A stretch of 23,336 nucleotides of DNA from UBA9337 sp036584565 (GTDB taxonomy: Bacteria > Patescibacteriota > Minisyncoccia > Moranbacterales > UBA9337), in NCBI GenBank assembly GCA_036584565.1, contig JAZHDF010000040.1, forward strand, positions 1 to 23,336. The letters run 5' to 3'. Of the stretch, positions 13,688 to 19,940 are shown piece by piece. Every line of letters starts with the position of its first letter. The first letter of the stretch is position 1. The translations under genes and the position numbers were made by a program. Under the pieces are notes generated by a model. The model had not been told where the DNA came from, searched no databases, and saw nothing but the letters and a program-made list of their open reading frames with translations.

Positions 13688-13919
13688 TTATTTCTTATTT
13701 CCCAAATTGATTCTTCGAACAAATCCGCTTGAGAAAATCAACTAATTTTTAAATACGATTTTTTGTTTTTTATAAAAATAAAAAGAGAACTTAAATAAAT
13801 TTAAAATCTCAAAACCGACTCTTACTTTAATTTTTTATTTATCGATTGCTGATTAATAATTGCATTTCTTAAAAACCCGAAATTTTTATCCGCGAAGTAA
13901 ATCTCAGACGGTATCGAAC
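13688..13919. other. Gene-free A+T-rich spacer
   Basis: I find no ORF with a convincing start, no tRNA and no clear hairpin here. It probably holds the greA promoter on the minus strand, but no element is good enough to name. Confidence 0.4.
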
Positions 13920-13954
13920 GAGATTGCCACGTCGGAGTACCTCCTCGCAATGAC
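13920..13954. repeat. 35-base repeat, copy 1 (inverted relative to 16309)
   Basis: The reverse complement of this stretch is identical to 16309-16343 over 35 bases. The unit is partly palindromic (ATTGC ... GCAAT outside, GGAG-GTA-CTCC inside). The GTCATTGCGAGGAG ... GTGGCAATCTC type is a repeat I recall from the spacers of very different bacteria. Confidence 0.85.
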
Positions 13955-14044
13955 GAAAAAGCTTACATTTCCTTGATGACTGTTGACCGATGACTCAATA
14001 GCAACCCCCTCTGTTTTCAAATTATTAATTCTTAATTCTTCTTC

Positions 14045-14087
14045 GATTACCAGCTACTGTTTACCAATTACTGATTACTGTTTACTG
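14045..14087. repeat. 7-base repeat array near tRNA-Glu
   Basis: Units GATTACC, AGCTACT, GTTTACC, AATTACT, GATTACT, GTTTACT lead straight into the tRNA-Glu 3' fragment. A shorter run (TTTACTGATTATTGATTACC) lies at about 14260-14279 directly before the intact tRNA-Glu 3' end. Confidence 0.72.
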
Positions 14088-14088
14088 C

Positions 14089-14112
14089 TTTCCCGTGACC
14101 CTATGGGGAATC
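14089..14112 (-). pseudogene. Broken 3' end of tRNA-Glu
   Basis: Bases 14089-14112 equal 14281-14304, which is the intact tRNA-Glu 3' acceptor and T-stem plus 7 flanking bases. The match stops inside the T-loop. The roughly 170 bases between the two copies hold hairpins (GTGCC/GGCAC; CAAAAAGCAA/TTGCTTTTTG) but no convincing ORF. Confidence 0.75.
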
Positions 14113-14287
14113 CTCACCGGTTGTCGTTCGTCGTGCCTATTCGGCACCGGACTCACTCCAACCCTTGATCCCGGGCTTACAAAAAGCAAAACTGATTGCT
14201 TTTTGCTACGCCCTTCGATTCCCTGAGAATGAAAATTTTACCCTTGATCTGAATACTATTTACTGATTATTGATTACCTTTTTCCCG

Positions 14288-14359
14288 TGACCCTATGGGG
14301 AATCGAACCCCAGTTTTATCCGTGAGAGGGATACGTCCTAGCCGCTAGACGATAGGGCC
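14288..14359 (-). tRNA. tRNA-Glu, anticodon CUC
   Basis: Minus-strand reading: acceptor GGCCCTA/TAGGGTC, D-arm with CTAGCGGCTAGG, anticodon stem TATCC/GGATA with loop CTCTCAC (anticodon CTC), T-arm CTGGGGTTCGATTCCCC and a discriminator A. CCA is not encoded. It decodes GAG. A partial copy of its 3' end lies 192 bases away. Confidence 0.93.
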
Positions 14360-14425
14360 TATTATAAAAAAATGAATGCGTTTTTTTCGCATCAAATACA
14401 TTCTATCAAGTTTTAAAAATAAATC

Positions 14426-14512
14426 AAGCGCAAACTAAAACCGCTGGCAAAACGCGAGAATTTCGACTATTTCGCTGAATAGTCTTATCTGCGCTTCTTT
14501 AATTGCCAACGG
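14426..14512 (-). other. Possible structured RNA or repeat with crossing helices
   Basis: AAGCGCA (14426-14432) pairs with TGCGCTT (14490-14496), while CCGCTGGCAA (14441-14450) pairs with TTGCCAACGG (14503-14512) with one mismatch. The two helices cross, so a pseudoknot is possible, with an extra hairpin GACTATT/AATAGTC inside. It follows the 43-codon ORF on the minus strand. It may be a folded 3' region or just an interspersed repeat. Confidence 0.4.
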
Positions 14513-14558
14513 CAAGGTGTGGATTCTTCATATTTTTTCTAAAATTAAGTTTGAAGTT

Positions 14559-14690
14559 TTATCTTGGAGCATTAAAATCACGACAATAATCCCGGACCAT
14601 TTTCAATCTGTCCGAAAGAGTATTATACTTGGAGAAATAAACAGGACTAAGCATTAAAATTTTAATCGCTTCACGATAAGTCATCTTCAT
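14559..14690 (-). CDS. 43-residue protein with strong ribosome binding site
   Basis: The ORF reads MKMTYREAIKILMLSPVYFS, then KYNTLSDRLKMVRDYCRDFN and APR, ending in TAA. It looks like a small two-helix soluble protein. I do not recognise the family. Three things argue that it is real: GGAGG lies 9 bases before the ATG, a consensus promoter lies upstream (14848-14876), and a leader of about 150 bases between them carries a terminator-like hairpin. That arrangement suggests controlled expression by attenuation, or a separate small RNA followed by read-through. Function unknown. Confidence 0.65.
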   Translation of the reverse strand: MKMTYREAIKILMLSPVYFSKYNTLSDRLKMVRDYCRDFNAPR

Positions 14691-14725
14691 CTCTCTACCT
14701 CCGTTTAGTTAAGATTGAAACAAAA

Positions 14726-14754
14726 AAACAAAACCCTCCACAGAAGTTTTGTTT
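14726..14754 (-). terminator. Terminator-like hairpin in the leader of the 43-codon ORF
   Basis: On the minus strand AAACAAAAC pairs with GTTTTGTTT and is followed by a run of T. The loop contains GTGGAGGG. It lies between the promoter at 14848-14876 and the ORF, so it either ends a short RNA or acts as an attenuator. Confidence 0.65.
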
Positions 14755-14768
14755 ATTTCAAGGTGCTT

Positions 14769-14838
14769 AAAAAGCAAAAGAAAGACTATCCAAATTTTAG
14801 TCTTAATAATATTTTTTTGTATTTTTGTTTTTGCTTTT
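14769..14838 (-). ncRNA. Candidate structured leader or small RNA
   Basis: Immediately after the promoter on the minus strand, AAAAGCAAAA pairs with TTTTGCTTTT (14829-14838 with 14769-14778), enclosing a second hairpin AAGACTA/TAGTCTT (14798-14804 with 14782-14788). The next structure is the terminator-like hairpin. Promoter, fold and terminator together give a predicted RNA of about 115 bases. It matches no riboswitch class that I can name. Confidence 0.45.
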
Positions 14839-14847
14839 CATGATTTA

Positions 14848-14876
14848 ATTATAGCACAAAACCGATTAAAAATCAA
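14848..14876 (-). promoter_or_regulatory. Consensus promoter for the leader and 43-codon ORF
   Basis: Minus-strand TTGATT and TATAAT stand exactly 17 bases apart, with TG one base before the -10. Transcription should start near 14841. Confidence 0.78.
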
Positions 14877-14915
14877 GCTAAACAAAAAAGTTATCCACAG
14901 GCCCTCGATTTGAAC

Positions 14916-15389
14916 CTACTTATCCTCAGCGGGAGATTTTTTATCGGTACTCATCTTTATGATATCCGCGATACTCACTATCCCGCAAAGTTTCCCCCCT
15001 TCGGTCGCCACCGGGATAGTATGAAAACCGTATTTCCTAAAAATTTCAAACAATTTATCGGTTTCCATCTCCGGATCGACATAGACACAATCCTTGGTCA
15101 TAATATCGTAAACCCGAGTCTCGGGGGTAATTTTGTTTTCTTTGGATAAATCCTCCGGATCGGGGAGTTTGCTCTCTTTGACATTTTGGACAAATTGGGT
15201 GAGGTAAAAATCTCCGTCCACTTTAGCAAAGAAATTGGTCTCGGTTATTATTCCGATAATTTTATTTTCTTCATCCACCACCGGCACGCCGTGAATTTTT
15301 TTCTCCACCAAGATAGCGGCTACCTCGCTCACCGCCGTGTCGGCCGAAACGGCCACTACTTCTTTATTCATTATATCTTTGACTTTCAT
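14916..15389 (-). CDS. CBS domain pair protein
   Basis: The 157-residue protein is almost nothing but two CBS domains, which bind adenosyl nucleotides such as AMP or ATP and act as energy sensors. CBS1 is MKVKDIMNKEVVAVSADTAVSEVAAILVEKKIHGVPVVDEENKIIGIITETNFF (about 1-55). CBS2 is RVYDIMTKDCVYVDPEMETDKLFEIFRKYGFHTIPVATEGGKLCGIVSIADIIK (about 93-147). No effector domain is attached, so it probably regulates a partner protein. It lies 35 bases after the exonuclease gene on the same strand and could be in one operon with it. Confidence 0.92.
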   Translation of the reverse strand: MKVKDIMNKEVVAVSADTAVSEVAAILVEKKIHGVPVVDEENKIIGIITETNFFAKVDGDFYLTQFVQNVKESKLPDPEDLSKENKITPETRVYDIMTKDCVYVDPEMETDKLFEIFRKYGFHTIPVATEGGKLCGIVSIADIIKMSTDKKSPAEDK

Positions 15390-15424
15390 ATTTTTTGATT
15401 AAATTTAAAAAATTAATTTAAAAA

Positions 15425-16171
15425 CTAAAACAAGGAATTTTTGCTTTTTAAGTGATATTCCAAAGTGTAAATCCAATCTTCGCTTTCATCTTCTCCGTTT
15501 TCCCGGGCTTTTTTCTTTTCTCCCAAGAGCCATTGCAGATAACCTTTGTCACGCAGAGCCACCTCCTCCACTCTCTCTCCCAAATATTTGCCGAAAGAAA
15601 ATTTCTTGATCAAAAGAGGAAGGGCTGAAATCTCTAACATCTTGGGAATAATTTTTTCCTCCTCCCCGACTTCCGCTTTCATACGATCATAAAAATAATC
15701 GAAAATCACCTCCAAAACTCGGATGTCACCCAGAGCGTTATGAGCCGGCGCATCGGGAATTTCAAAGTCAAAATAATATCTCAGGTATTGCAAATTATAT
15801 TTCGGAATTTCTCCTTCTTTATCGAGATAGCCGGCCATTTTGCAGGTGTCGATCATCTTGTTTATTTCTAAACCCTCCCGTCGCAAAATCTCCGCGTCAA
15901 AAACGGCATTGTGAGCCACTAAAATATTGCTATCGTTAAAAATATCTCTAAGCCTCCGAAACATTTCTGAATCTTTAAAGACCTCCTTGTCATCAGTCAT
16001 CCTGTTGGTGATATGTGAAATCGCCATCGCTTCCACGCTGATAGGAATTTCCGGCTTAAATAAAGCGCTATGCTCTTTGCCTTGAAATTTAAAAGCTACC
16101 TGACAGAGGCGGTCTTCTTTATTGAGACCGGTGGTCTCCGTATCCAAGAAAACTAAATTTGATTTATCCAT
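15425..16171 (-). CDS. DEDDh 3'-5' exonuclease, DnaQ-like
   Basis: The 248-residue protein has the three exonuclease motifs: VFLDTETTG (Exo I), NILVAHNAVFDAEIL (Exo II), and AHNALGDIRVLEVIFDY (Exo III, with the H-x5-D of the DEDDh type). These acidic residues bind two metal ions that cleave single-stranded DNA or RNA from the 3' end. After about residue 185 a short domain FSFGKYLGERVEEVALRDKGYLQWLL matches the DUF3820-like module found after some such exonucleases. It could be a proofreading subunit, a repair exonuclease or an RNase T-like enzyme; the sequence does not decide. Confidence 0.9.
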   Translation of the reverse strand: MDKSNLVFLDTETTGLNKEDRLCQVAFKFQGKEHSALFKPEIPISVEAMAISHITNRMTDDKEVFKDSEMFRRLRDIFNDSNILVAHNAVFDAEILRREGLEINKMIDTCKMAGYLDKEGEIPKYNLQYLRYYFDFEIPDAPAHNALGDIRVLEVIFDYFYDRMKAEVGEEEKIIPKMLEISALPLLIKKFSFGKYLGERVEEVALRDKGYLQWLLGEKKKARENGEDESEDWIYTLEYHLKSKNSLF

Positions 16172-16194
16172 TTGTTAAATTAAAAATTAAGAAT

Positions 16195-16308
16195 TGGTAA
16201 TGAGAATATCTTGTCATCAAGTCATTAGTAAATCAGTAATTAGTAATCGGGGAAAATCTTGTCATCGAGTCATTAGTCAACTGTCATCGAAAAAGCAATA
16301 ATCCTCTT
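16195..16308. repeat. Degenerate spacer repeats upstream of the exonuclease gene
   Basis: Runs such as GTCATTAGTAAATCAGTAATTAGTAATCGG and the thrice-seen (T)GTCATC(A/G) motif form a loose 7-base repeat array, related to those near infC. The rest of the spacer to 16531 holds the 35-base repeat (16309-16343) and otherwise nothing I can name. Confidence 0.6.
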
Positions 16309-16343
16309 GTCATTGCGAGGAGGTACTCCGACGTGGCAATCTC
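16309..16343. repeat. 35-base repeat, copy 2
   Basis: This is identical to the reverse complement of 13920-13954. Together the two copies bracket tRNA-Glu, the 43-codon ORF, the CBS gene and the exonuclease gene as a 2.4-kb segment with inverted ends. Confidence 0.85.
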
Positions 16344-16531
16344 ATTATTAATAAGAGAAGGCTAGTTCTTTTTTTTGGGATTGTAATGACAGACAATTTA
16401 ACAGAAGAAGATTAATGATCTAGAATTTAAAATTTTAGATTTTATTTAAAAACTAAAAATTTTTCCAGAAGTCATCATTTATCATTTTAACACAAAACGA
16501 CATACCGGTGAAATTTATTTTTAATTGGAAA

Positions 16532-17407
16532 TTAATCGACAAAAATTTCGCAAAAATTGTTGGGATTTTTGCATTTGTATTTAACAGTTCCGCTTTCATC
16601 AGTTCGCCAAATTTTAACGGAATTACTTTCCAATCTTTCCAACACCTCGGGATGCGGATGACCGTAGCTATTTTTACCCACGGAAATAATCGCCTGTTGC
16701 GGATTTATTTTTTGGATAAATTTATCGCTCGAGGATGATTTTGAGCCGTGATGACCAACCTTGAGAATATCGGCCGAGATATCCGCTCCGTATTTCAATA
16801 ACTCCGCTTCTCCAGCTTGGGACAAATCCCCGGTAAATAAAAATCTATTTTCACCAAAATCCAGTCGAGCCACGATACTTGTATCATTTTTATCCTCCGG
16901 GCTTTGCTCGACTTTTGAAAAAGGATAGATTATTTCCAATTTGGCTCCGTTGGGAAAAACGATTGTGCTTCCGAAAGTTGAATTTAAGACCATAGACTTT
17001 TCTTTTTCGATATCTCTTTTAGCTTCTTGCCACTCTTCGGCGGTGTTTTCAGCTTCGGTCTTGAGGACACTTTCGACTTGATAATATTTTAAGATGTCTC
17101 CCAGCCCCCCGTAATGATCCAAATCCGGATGAGTAATAATAACCGTTTCTAACGTGCGATCCCAAAAAGGCATTTCTTCTCCCAATTTTTCCAAAACAGT
17201 CCGCCCGTTTTTGCCCGCATCAATCAAGACCTGCCTATTTCCGCTTTCAATCAAAATCGCGTCCCCTTGTCCGACATTTAAAAAGCTGACTTCCAATTGT
17301 TGAGATTTTTTTAAACTCAAAATTATCAAACCCAAAAGCAAAGACGTAAAAATCAAAAATATTAAAAATAAATAAACGATTTTTTTAAAACGCATCTTTT
17401 TTTGCAT
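16532..17407 (-). CDS. ComEC-type metallo-beta-lactamase-fold hydrolase
   Basis: The 291-residue protein has an N-terminal membrane helix (about residues 8-30) and then the beta-lactamase-like domain seen at the C-terminus of full-length ComEC: VSFLNVGQGDAILIESGNRQVLIDAGKNG, ITHPDLDHYGGLGDI (the HxDxDH metal motif), FLFTGDLSQAGE, ILKVGHHGSKSSSS, and SYGHPHPEVLERL. In DNA uptake this domain is thought to degrade the non-transported strand. The start overlaps the end of the channel gene by 23 bases (or 11 from the second ATG, MRFKK), so the two are translationally coupled. This is a split ComEC. Confidence 0.92.
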   Translation of the reverse strand: MQKKMRFKKIVYLFLIFLIFTSLLLGLIILSLKKSQQLEVSFLNVGQGDAILIESGNRQVLIDAGKNGRTVLEKLGEEMPFWDRTLETVIITHPDLDHYGGLGDILKYYQVESVLKTEAENTAEEWQEAKRDIEKEKSMVLNSTFGSTIVFPNGAKLEIIYPFSKVEQSPEDKNDTSIVARLDFGENRFLFTGDLSQAGEAELLKYGADISADILKVGHHGSKSSSSDKFIQKINPQQAIISVGKNSYGHPHPEVLERLESNSVKIWRTDESGTVKYKCKNPNNFCEIFVD

Positions 17408-18848
17408 TTATTTTTTTAACCAACCAAAACAAGCCCAAATACCAAACAACCACTCCGAAAACGGAGAAACTTTCTATTTCCAAAAAAGCCCAACTAAAAC
17501 CGCTCATCCACTCGACCGACTCTATAATATATTTTAGCAAAAAATAAGCCGAATATCCAAAAATTTGTCCCAAAAAAGGGAGAATTAATCCGCCCAAAGC
17601 GGTCAAAAAGGACAACAACATCGCAAAAGGAATAATCGGCAAAACCGCCAAGTTGGCTAATAAAGAAACCAAAGACAAAAGTTTAAAATTATAAATCAAA
17701 ATCGGCAAGACAAAAATTTGGGCGCTTACCGTCATCAGCACAATTTCGACCAAGCCCAAGAGCTTAGGCTTTCCCATTAAAAAATTTTCCCAAAAAGGTC
17801 CCATTTTTATCAAACCCAAGGTAGCCAGAAAAGATAACTGAAAACCGATATCCCAGCGCAACAATAAAGGGTTGATAAGGAGCATAATTCCTCCGGCCAA
17901 AATCAAGGCGTTATCTGCATTGGCCAAGCGTCCGTTTTTTATCGCCCACAAAATCAAGAGACCCATCACTCCCGCCCGGACCGCCGAGCTGGGAAAACCG
18001 ATCATTGCCACAAAAATAATAATGCCCAAAAAGGCGAAATAGAAAGCCTGCTTTCGCCAAAAGCCCAACCAAATCCCCAAGAGCATCAAATACTGAGCGA
18101 TAATCGTAACATTATAGCCAGAGACCGCCACGATATGAGTCATACCGGTTTTGGAAAAAACATCTTGCTTTTCTTCGCTCAGACGATTTCCGCCAAAAAG
18201 TATCCCATTGGCCAGAGAGGCTTCCGGTTGAGGAATTGCTTGATCTATTTTTCCTTCCAAAATTTTGCGAATCTTTATGAAGTAAAAATAAAAATTTTTT
18301 TCAAGCGAGTCGGTTTTTTCAATTTTCGCTTTCTTACAAAGATAGTAAATCTGGTCTTTGGCCAGATACATTTTATAATCGAATTCGGAACCTGAATTTT
18401 TGACCGTTTCCGACTGACAATTAATTTTTATTTTTTCTCCATATTCGAAATCTTCAAATAACTCCGCCCGGATTAAAATTTTTGCCAAACTATCCTCTCC
18501 TTCCGACAAAAATTCTTTTTCTTGAACCTCGACCAATAAATTCTGATAATATTCTTTCTTTTCCGGTTCGGCGATTATTTTGGCTGTAATTTCGAGGATT
18601 TGAATCGGCTCCTTTATTTTTTCTATTTTTTGCAATTCCCACTGTGTTCGAACCGCTCCTAAAATAAAAAATATCCCCGCCAAGAAAATAAAGATTGCTT
18701 TTTTGTTTTTGTAATTGGGAAGTAGGATGGCCGATAAAACTACCGTCCCCAACCATAATTCGTTTATTCCCAGGGGCCGGAAAGACTGCCAAAGCACCCC
18801 TCCGATAAAAAACAATAAGAAAGAAAGAAATATTTTTGACGGATGCAT
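17385..18848 (-). CDS. comEC: ComEC/Rec2 competence channel, membrane part only
   Basis: ComEC forms the inner-membrane channel for DNA entry during transformation. The 487-residue product has N-terminal helices, a soluble OB-like region at about 75-175 (ITAKIIAEPEKKEYYQNLLVEV), and the Competence domain at about 200-480. The domain has the hallmark KTGMTHIVAVSGYNVTII, GFPSSAVRAGVMGLL, RWDIGFQLSFLATLGLI and about ten helices. It lacks the C-terminal beta-lactamase-like domain, which is encoded by the next, overlapping gene. In small CPR genomes DNA uptake may serve nucleotide scavenging as well as genetic exchange; that is inference. Confidence 0.92.
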   Translation of the reverse strand: MHPSKIFLSFLLFFIGGVLWQSFRPLGINELWLGTVVLSAILLPNYKNKKAIFIFLAGIFFILGAVRTQWELQKIEKIKEPIQILEITAKIIAEPEKKEYYQNLLVEVQEKEFLSEGEDSLAKILIRAELFEDFEYGEKIKINCQSETVKNSGSEFDYKMYLAKDQIYYLCKKAKIEKTDSLEKNFYFYFIKIRKILEGKIDQAIPQPEASLANGILFGGNRLSEEKQDVFSKTGMTHIVAVSGYNVTIIAQYLMLLGIWLGFWRKQAFYFAFLGIIIFVAMIGFPSSAVRAGVMGLLILWAIKNGRLANADNALILAGGIMLLINPLLLRWDIGFQLSFLATLGLIKMGPFWENFLMGKPKLLGLVEIVLMTVSAQIFVLPILIYNFKLLSLVSLLANLAVLPIIPFAMLLSFLTALGGLILPFLGQIFGYSAYFLLKYIIESVEWMSGFSWAFLEIESFSVFGVVVWYLGLFWLVKKINAKKDAF

Positions 18849-18984
18849 TTTGTTTGAAAAATTTAGTGTATTTTATTATAATCCTATTTGTCTATTTTTA
18901 AAAACTCGTCCGAAAATTATTTTTTAAAAATCAACTATCTATCTGTCAAAATTTAAGCTAAAAGATTTTTCAGCTGAACTTAAA

Positions 18985-19018
18985 ACGCTCCGCCGGGATT
19001 AATATCCTAGCGGAGCGT
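18985..19018. terminator. Terminator after the PEP-CTERM gene
   Basis: ACGCTCCGC pairs with GCGGAGCGT around an inner GGAT/ATCC hairpin. On the minus strand it is followed by TTTTAAG. A second hairpin, GACCCC/GGGGTC, lies at 19021-19038 right after the stop codon. Both are richer in G+C than other terminators here. Confidence 0.8.
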
Positions 19019-19040
19019 GTCGACCCCCTCCTTGGGGTCA

Positions 19041-19619
19041 TTATTGTTTGCGGCGTCGGCGACCGACAGCTGCCAGACCGGCCAGACCGGTGGCGAAAAG
19101 GAGCATAGTGGCGGGCTCGGGAACAGGTGCCGTTCCTCCGCTGTTGGGCTCGACGACAGTAATGGTTTGGCCGGTACGACTGAAGAAATCTGAAACCCCA
19201 TTTATGCTGTAATAATAATTCAGTGTAACCAGGGTTGAGAAATCGCCCACCTCGGCGGGAATATAATCCCCAACCGAGAAGGAATACTTAATCGGGGCGG
19301 TAACCAAGAATGGTATTTCCACTGCGGTTAGCGGAGGTACTGATATGTCCTGAGGAACCACCAGCATCAAAAATAGATCTTCCAGTGCTCCTGCTGAAGC
19401 GCTTTGCAGGCTCAAGGTTACAGCCTCAGTGCTATCGTTGTTTACCCAGAGATTAATCCAGGTCTCCGAGTAATCCGCAAAGGGGAACCCCCCTGCGATT
19501 TCTCCCGTCAACACCTCGATTTCCGATATATTAGTCAGGAAATCTACCTGTAAGGCTTGAGCAGTCCCCATCCAGGAAAAAGCAACAAATGCCAACATAA
19601 CTGCAATAATCTTTTTCAT
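19041..19619 (-). CDS. PEP-CTERM surface protein, probably acquired
   Basis: The 192-residue exported protein has a signal peptide (MKKIIAVMLAFVAFSWMGTAQA), a beta-rich middle with no recognised domain, and a textbook PEP-CTERM tail: VPEPATMLLFATGLAGLAAVGRRRRKQ, that is VPEP, a hydrophobic helix and an Arg cluster. Such tails are cut and handled by exosortase, usually in outer-membrane bacteria that make exopolysaccharide. No exosortase is in this window, and the sortase at 10062 is a different family. The gene is visibly G+C-richer than its neighbours and has its own consensus promoter, a strong ribosome binding site (TGGAGGGAAGACT before ATG) and terminators. This looks like a self-contained transferred unit. 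Confidence 0.9.
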   Translation of the reverse strand: MKKIIAVMLAFVAFSWMGTAQALQVDFLTNISEIEVLTGEIAGGFPFADYSETWINLWVNNDSTEAVTLSLQSASAGALEDLFLMLVVPQDISVPPLTAVEIPFLVTAPIKYSFSVGDYIPAEVGDFSTLVTLNYYYSINGVSDFFSRTGQTITVVEPNSGGTAPVPEPATMLLFATGLAGLAAVGRRRRKQ

Positions 19620-19683
19620 AGTCTTCCCTCCAGGAAAGATTTTTAAAAAAACTACTTAGGCACCGATTGCCTATTTAACCCAA

Positions 19684-19712
19684 ACCATAGCAAAAAATAA
19701 GCCTCTTGTCAA
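19684..19712 (-). promoter_or_regulatory. Promoter of the PEP-CTERM gene
   Basis: Minus-strand TTGACA (perfect) and TATGGT are spaced by 17 bases, with TG before the -10. The leader contains a stem-loop TAGGCA/TGCCTA at 19657-19673 before the ribosome binding site. Confidence 0.78.
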
Positions 19713-19739
19713 GGATTTTTTTTGATATTTAATAATCAA

Positions 19740-19860
19740 TACTCAATATACATTTAATAGTTAAATATTAAGATATTCAATTGAAGATTAAAATATTGGT
19801 TATTGAATAATTATTGGATATTGTATATTGAATAATTTTATTAAATCCCAAATCTCCAAC
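19740..19860. repeat. A+T-rich degenerate repeats between PEP-CTERM gene and recG
   Basis: Variants of TATTGAAT/ATTCAATA recur. TATTGAATAATT occurs exactly at 19801-19812 and 19826-19837. No gene or clear regulatory site is visible. Confidence 0.55.
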
Positions 19861-19865
19861 CTTTT

Positions 19866-19916
19866 TTGATTATCCACTACTACTTACTAATCGCTACCAC
19901 CCCTTACCAATTACCA
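19866..19916. repeat. 7-base repeat array before recG
   Basis: Units such as ACTTACT, AATCGCT, ACCCCTTACCAATTACC are a worn version of the array family seen at infC and pheT. It ends just before the recG promoter. Confidence 0.55.
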
Positions 19917-19922
19917 AAATTA

Positions 19923-19931
19923 TGCTATAAT
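19923..19931 (+). promoter_or_regulatory. Extended -10 promoter of recG
   Basis: TGCTATAAT is a consensus extended -10. Only 9 bases separate it from the chosen ATG at 19941, so transcription should begin at or within a base or two of the start codon, giving a leaderless message. The -35 is weak (TTACCA, 16-base spacing). Confidence 0.65.
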
Positions 19932-19940
19932 TTCCGAAGT

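Noticed and set aside
13983..14168. Short plus-strand ORF before tRNA-Glu
   Set aside because: It is translated spacer repeat and tRNA fragment with no start signal.
14891..14899. Perfect DnaA-box-like TTATCCACA
   Set aside because: It is a single copy with no cluster, no A+T-rich unwinding tract pattern and no dnaA or dnaN; chance is likely.
19866..19940. Upstream extension of RecG
   Set aside because: The extra residues come from a repeat array and from the promoter; the conserved N-terminus starts at 19941.
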